Source: Prorocentrum cordatum (lineage: Eukaryota > Sar > Dinophyceae > Prorocentrales > Prorocentraceae). From it: DNA of 32,500 nt. The translations under genes and the position numbers were made by a program. The first letter of the stretch is position 1; the number at the start of each line of letters is the position of its first letter. The notes beneath the pieces are model-generated. The model was not told the DNA's origin and searched no databases. It was given only the letters and a program-made list of their open reading frames with translations. The stretch spans positions 217,276 to 249,775 of the forward strand of contig CAUYUJ010019604.1 of the NCBI GenBank assembly GCA_963575745.1, written 5' to 3'. Positions 30,734 to 32,500 of the stretch are shown piece by piece.

Positions 30734-31444
30734 ATGGGGAAAACGGCTGCGCAGAAGGCCGCCAGGGCCTCGGCCGCCATTGAGCAGCCGCAGGGTGTTG
30801 GCCCGCGAGCGCCGGGCCCTCAGCTGGCGACGCCGAGCGTCGCGGCGGCGCCCTCGACCCCTTGGCAGCCAGGGCCGCCTTTGCCCCTGGCGCCAGGGCC
30901 GCAGCCGCGGGCGGCGCGACCGCTCCCGCACTCGGGAGCCGAGCAGCCCTGGCGCGGAAGCGCAGGCGCGGGGGCAGGCGGGAGCCGGCGCTCTCGGAGC
31001 CCTCGGGCCCAGGCCCCCGCGGCCGGGCCGTCCGAGCCCGACGCGGCGGCGCGTGCCCTCCTGGTCGCGCTGGCCCACGCCGCCGGCGCCGGCAAGGGGC
31101 TCGGCAAGGACAAGGGCGCCGGAGCTGGCAAGAACGAGGACAAGGGCTTGGCAAAGGGCGCCGGCAAGGACGAGGACAAGGGCGCCGGCAAGGGCGGGGA
31201 CAAGGGCTCTGCAAAGGGCGCCGGCACGGACGGAGACAAGGGCTGGGCAAAAGGGGCCGGCAAGGACAAGAGCAAGGGCAAACCGCGGGACTTCGCCCCA
31301 GACGCGGCTCCTCCTGGAGCCGTCGGTGAGGCAGGAAGGCGCGCCACCAAGCGCCAGGTGGGGCTCCTCGACGACACCAAAAGCTGGACGCAGCAGGGGA
31401 AACAGAAGGCGAAGGCCCGATGGTGTCCACACCCGGGGAAATAA
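30734..31444 (+). CDS. Ala/Pro-rich protein with Lys/Gly/Asp repeats
   Basis: This is a 236-residue ORF starting in an ideal context (GCCGCCATGG). Residues 1-100 are Ala/Pro/Gly-rich with a small Arg/Ser patch (SRRSRSP, about 84-90). Residues 103-117 (AAARALLVALAHAA) could form a hydrophobic helix. Residues 119-183 are charged Gly/Lys/Asp repeats with a 12-residue unit of DKGxAKGAGxDx type. A basic tail with Trp and Cys ends the protein. Lys/Gly-rich low-complexity segments are common in dinoflagellate nucleic-acid-associated proteins, but I see no RNA-binding or catalytic domain, so no function is assigned. The SL relic 95 bases upstream and the lack of introns fit a retroposed gene. Opposite-strand ORFs of similar length are composition-driven. 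The main risk is that this too is repeat-derived. Confidence 0.55.
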   Translation: MGKTAAQKAARASAAIEQPQGVGPRAPGPQLATPSVAAAPSTPWQPGPPLPLAPGPQPRAARPLPHSGAEQPWRGSAGAGAGGSRRSRSPRAQAPAAGPSEPDAAARALLVALAHAAGAGKGLGKDKGAGAGKNEDKGLAKGAGKDEDKGAGKGGDKGSAKGAGTDGDKGWAKGAGKDKSKGKPRDFAPDAAPPGAVGEAGRRATKRQVGLLDDTKSWTQQGKQKAKARWCPHPGK

Positions 31445-31911
31445 GGCGGGGGAATTTTACAGAGGGGAGGAGGGTAATACACGCATGTGCAAAGAGCATC
31501 GAGGGCTGGGGGATTTGTTCTCCTTACGTCCCTGCACGGGTGTCGTTCCATTATGAATTTTGCCATAGTGGCAATACTTGTACATCGTACTTCTTTGTTT
31601 TGCCACAACTCGCTCACCATTGAGCTTTCGGTGGTGGCACAACATTCAAGCGGTTTGGTTTTTGCCGTAGTCACTGTCAAAACGTCACCCCGAAAGCAAG
31701 TTTACAGCTCGACGGTCCGAGACTGCGGTAGCTGTCAGGACGACGCACGCACGCACGCAGTCACACCTGTTTATATCGTTGCACAACACATGCATTTGTC
31801 AAGGTGCAGGTGGCTCACCACTGATTTTCGGGACTGGCATCACATTCCAGCGTGTTGGTTCCTGCCACGATAATTACCAAGACGCTATTCCTCCCCCCCC
31901 CCTCCGGCTAG
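31445..31911. other. Intergenic or 3' region, possible intron end
   Basis: This stretch is lower in GC than both flanking coding segments. It holds small hairpins (TTGCCATAGTGGCAA near 31561) and a short ACGC microsatellite (about 31743-31760). It ends in a pyrimidine tract and CTAG at 31908-31911, a reasonable 3' splice site. It probably comprises the 3' UTR of the upstream gene, then spacer or intron. Confidence 0.45.
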
Positions 31912-32256
31912 GGTAAACGACCTCAACGACATTTGTGGGGGGAGGGGGGGTGGGGGGCGTTCCTTCCCGAGGCCGTGGTCGCGTGGTCGGAGGCCGCCTC
32001 GGTCTCCGTCGAAGCCCTGGCCAACCACGCGCGGGACAAGGGCGCCGCTTGGTTATCGAGCGACGTCTACATCAGTGTTCAGGAAAAGGCCGAGCTCGAC
32101 AAATTCAAGGTGAAGATGGGGCAAGAGAAAAAGCTTCCCATCGTCAGTTTCCGCCTGAGCGTCACCCAGAAGTGGACGTGGGACTGCGACGACTACGAGT
32201 GGTGGCAGAAGCCGCACTGGGAGCACGTCCTCAAGGACGTGCGCCCCTCGGTGTGA
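31912..32256 (+). CDS. Terminal exon of a Trp-rich unrecognised protein
   Basis: The frame is open from a TAG at 31909-31911 to a TGA at 32254-32256. From about 31970 it has strong coding character: high GC3 and mixed amino acids. Residues include ALANHARDKGAAWLSS, KLPIVSFRLSVTQKW and DDYEWWQKPHWEHV, so the C-terminus is rich in Trp. There is no ATG, and the first 20 or so codons cross a G-run of doubtful coding value. The true exon start may be the CTAG at 31911 or a later AG such as GAG at 31971. I do not recognise the family. The 5' exons must lie upstream or have been lost. Confidence 0.6.
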   Translation, partial: GKRPQRHLWGEGGWGAFLPEAVVAWSEAASVSVEALANHARDKGAAWLSSDVYISVQEKAELDKFKVKMGQEKKLPIVSFRLSVTQKWTWDCDDYEWWQKPHWEHVLKDVRPSV

Positions 32257-32285
32257 GCGGCGCCGAGGCATCCTGTAGGCCGCCA

Positions 32286-32290
32286 AAAAG
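32286..32290 (+). terminator. Possible AAAAG polyadenylation motif
   Basis: AAAAG lies 30 bases after the stop codon of the Trp-rich exon. Dinoflagellates lack AATAAA, and AAAAG or AAAAC has been proposed as their signal. The motif is short, so the call is weak. Confidence 0.3.
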
Positions 32291-32296
32291 GCTAGG

Positions 32297-32500
32297 AGGG
32301 GGAGGAGGAAGAGGAGGAGAGGGTGGGGGAAGAGGACGGGGAGGAGGGGGCGGAGGAGTAGGGGGAAGACGAGGCGGCGGAGGACGGGGACTATGGGGAG
32401 GAGGGGGACGAGGATAATGAGGAGGACGAGGATTATGAGGAGGAGGAGGAGGAGGAGGAGGAGGAGGAGGAGGAGGAGGGGGAGGGGGAGGAGGAGGAGG
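32297..32500 (+). repeat. (GGA)n purine tract to the window end
   Basis: GAGGAGGAGG repeats with GGACGAGG interruptions continue to the last base, so the tract probably extends past the window. Confidence 0.9.

Noticed and set aside
30398-31680. Minus-strand ORFs of 286-344 aa opposite the Lys/Gly-repeat gene
   Set aside because: They are Arg/Pro/Ala-rich shadows of a GC-rich plus-strand frame, and they run into the pyrimidine tract.

Overview
The window reads as nuclear DNA of a GC-rich, extremely repeat-laden eukaryote, most likely a dinoflagellate. There is no bacterial gene packing, no operon and no Shine-Dalgarno-led ORF series. Well over half of the 32.5 kb is tandem or low-complexity DNA. 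The best lineage clue is at 30617-30638: a segment matching 19 of 22 positions of the conserved dinoflagellate spliced-leader (SL) exon (recalled from the literature, not searched). It lies 95 bases upstream of the start codon of the best gene in the window, a Kozak-started, intronless ORF for an Ala/Pro- and Lys/Gly-repeat protein. The assignment to dinoflagellates is an inference; I cannot name the species.

Layout. 1-2500: two copies of an element with an embedded GTT microsatellite, a diverged 41-bp array, and an AT-richer diverged repeat. 2785-4045: a large palindromic (foldback-like) structure built from a GGGTCGCGG minisatellite and a unique core. 4130-6000: about 60-bp repeats and a ~590-bp segmental duplication. 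6050-8990: the most complex, least repetitive stretch, with several hairpins and one doubtful exon. 9017-9235: GGA tract. 9496-12900: a higher-order repeat whose filler is a short TTGGAGGCC-type unit. 13500-15900: a hairpin cluster, a dispersed fragment of the previous repeat, and a 42-bp array. 16366-18400: CCT and CCA microsatellites flanked by related sequence. 18691-19468: a broken, lower-GC coding relic. 19500-22370: CCT tract, 226-235-bp repeats, and a TTGCGG minisatellite of about 33 units. 23845-25270: 144-bp satellite with a hairpin in every unit. 25371-26944: 160-bp satellite. 26945-29070: further tandem arrays (186 bp, about 36-48 bp, about 190 bp, 77 bp). 29220-30612: GGA tracts, a second locus of the 60-bp repeat, and a pyrimidine tract. 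30617-31444: SL relic, leader and CDS. 31912-32256: a Trp-rich terminal exon.

Only two stretches look like working coding sequence (30734-31444 and 31912-32256), plus one pseudogene (18691-19468). The many other long ORFs are by-products of repeats that lack stop codons in several frames. Nothing here forms a pathway. The most notable non-genic signal is one ~22-bp core, roughly TTGCGAGGAWGTCTCAGGCG, that recurs in otherwise different arrays (565-789, 4130-5990, 25371-26944, 29750-30070) and as a possible weaker single copy near 1714.
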